Part shown: positions 63,901 to 64,000 of the stretch, in pieces
How positions within the stretch are numbered: the stretch's first letter is position 1
Layout: the number at the start of each line of letters is the position of its first letter
Assembly (NCBI GenBank): GCA_021646405.1
Contig: SOER01000008.1
Location: forward strand, 36,287 to 100,286
Reading direction: 5' to 3'
Source of the DNA: Candidatus Loosdrechtia aerotolerans
GTDB lineage: Bacteria > Planctomycetota > Brocadiia > Brocadiales > Brocadiaceae
DNA length: 64,000 nucleotides
Notes under the pieces: model-generated
What the model was told of the DNA's origin: nothing
Databases searched by the model: none
The model's input: only the letters and a program-made list of their open reading frames with translations
Position numbers and translations under genes: made by a program

Positions 63901-64000
63901 AGGAGATAAAATTTAATTGATTTTTTAGAAGGATAGATTAATCTACCCGGTAAAAACCTTCAGAAAAGAAAGGAAAAGGTATGCCGGGGAGTGATTCTTT

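Overview
The window looks like a chromosome segment of a Gram-negative, anaerobic bacterium. My best inference is an anammox planctomycete of the Brocadia/Jettenia type. This rests on the mix of genes (type II secretion/type IV pilus-like genes, long PAS/GAF hybrid kinases, a cobalamin-riboswitch regulon, TonB-dependent uptake, lytic transglycosylase) and on the many short families of intergenic hairpin repeats. No rRNA, tRNA or core metabolic marker is present to prove it. Coding density is moderate, and most gaps are filled with repeats found two or more times in the window.

Layout. 1-9304: pilus/secretion operon on the + strand: an exported protein cut by the window edge, two large minor-pseudopilin-like proteins with EF-hand-like Asp/Asn/Gly inserts, two GspE/PilB ATPases and a GspF/PilC protein. 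10015-13339: a lipoprotein, then an FMN-binding domain fused to an ApbE flavin transferase with a membrane partner. 13904-27600 (- strand): a family of sensor kinases and response regulators, including two intact REC-PAS-kinase-REC hybrids, one broken copy, a MEDS-domain kinase, a Cache/HAMP kinase and a stand-alone receiver. 28117-29706: a complete IS3-type element with both inverted repeats. 29978-31198: a glycoside hydrolase-like protein. 31457-31785: an apparent stand-alone structured RNA with promoter and terminator. 32143-35385: two unrecognised proteins, one of 847 residues. 35514-38023 (- strand): a cysteine-rich domain protein, a hemerythrin protein and MltA.

38340-53253 is a cobalamin/cobalt region. 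One cobalamin riboswitch precedes a cobalt ECF transporter (cbiM, a small subunit, cbiQ, cbiO) with cobD and, after a repeat-filled gap, cobyric acid synthase. Two further cobalamin riboswitches in tandem precede a BtuB-like receptor, an exported membrane-anchored CobN-like protein, an ExbB/MotA-like proton-channel protein and a DUF2149 protein. I infer that these last four form an envelope machine for a tetrapyrrole or corrinoid.

54477-57991 is a visibly G+C-richer two-gene cassette, a calcineurin-like phosphoesterase followed by a CHAT-protease-fold protein. It looks horizontally acquired and may be a defence or regulated-proteolysis module. 59212-63116 is an operon of two small membrane proteins, a lipocalin/CrtC-like protein and a cholesterol-oxidase-type GMC oxidoreductase, probably acting on a membrane lipid. 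The window ends with an orphan Phd-like antitoxin, a DNA-methyltransferase scrap and more repeats.
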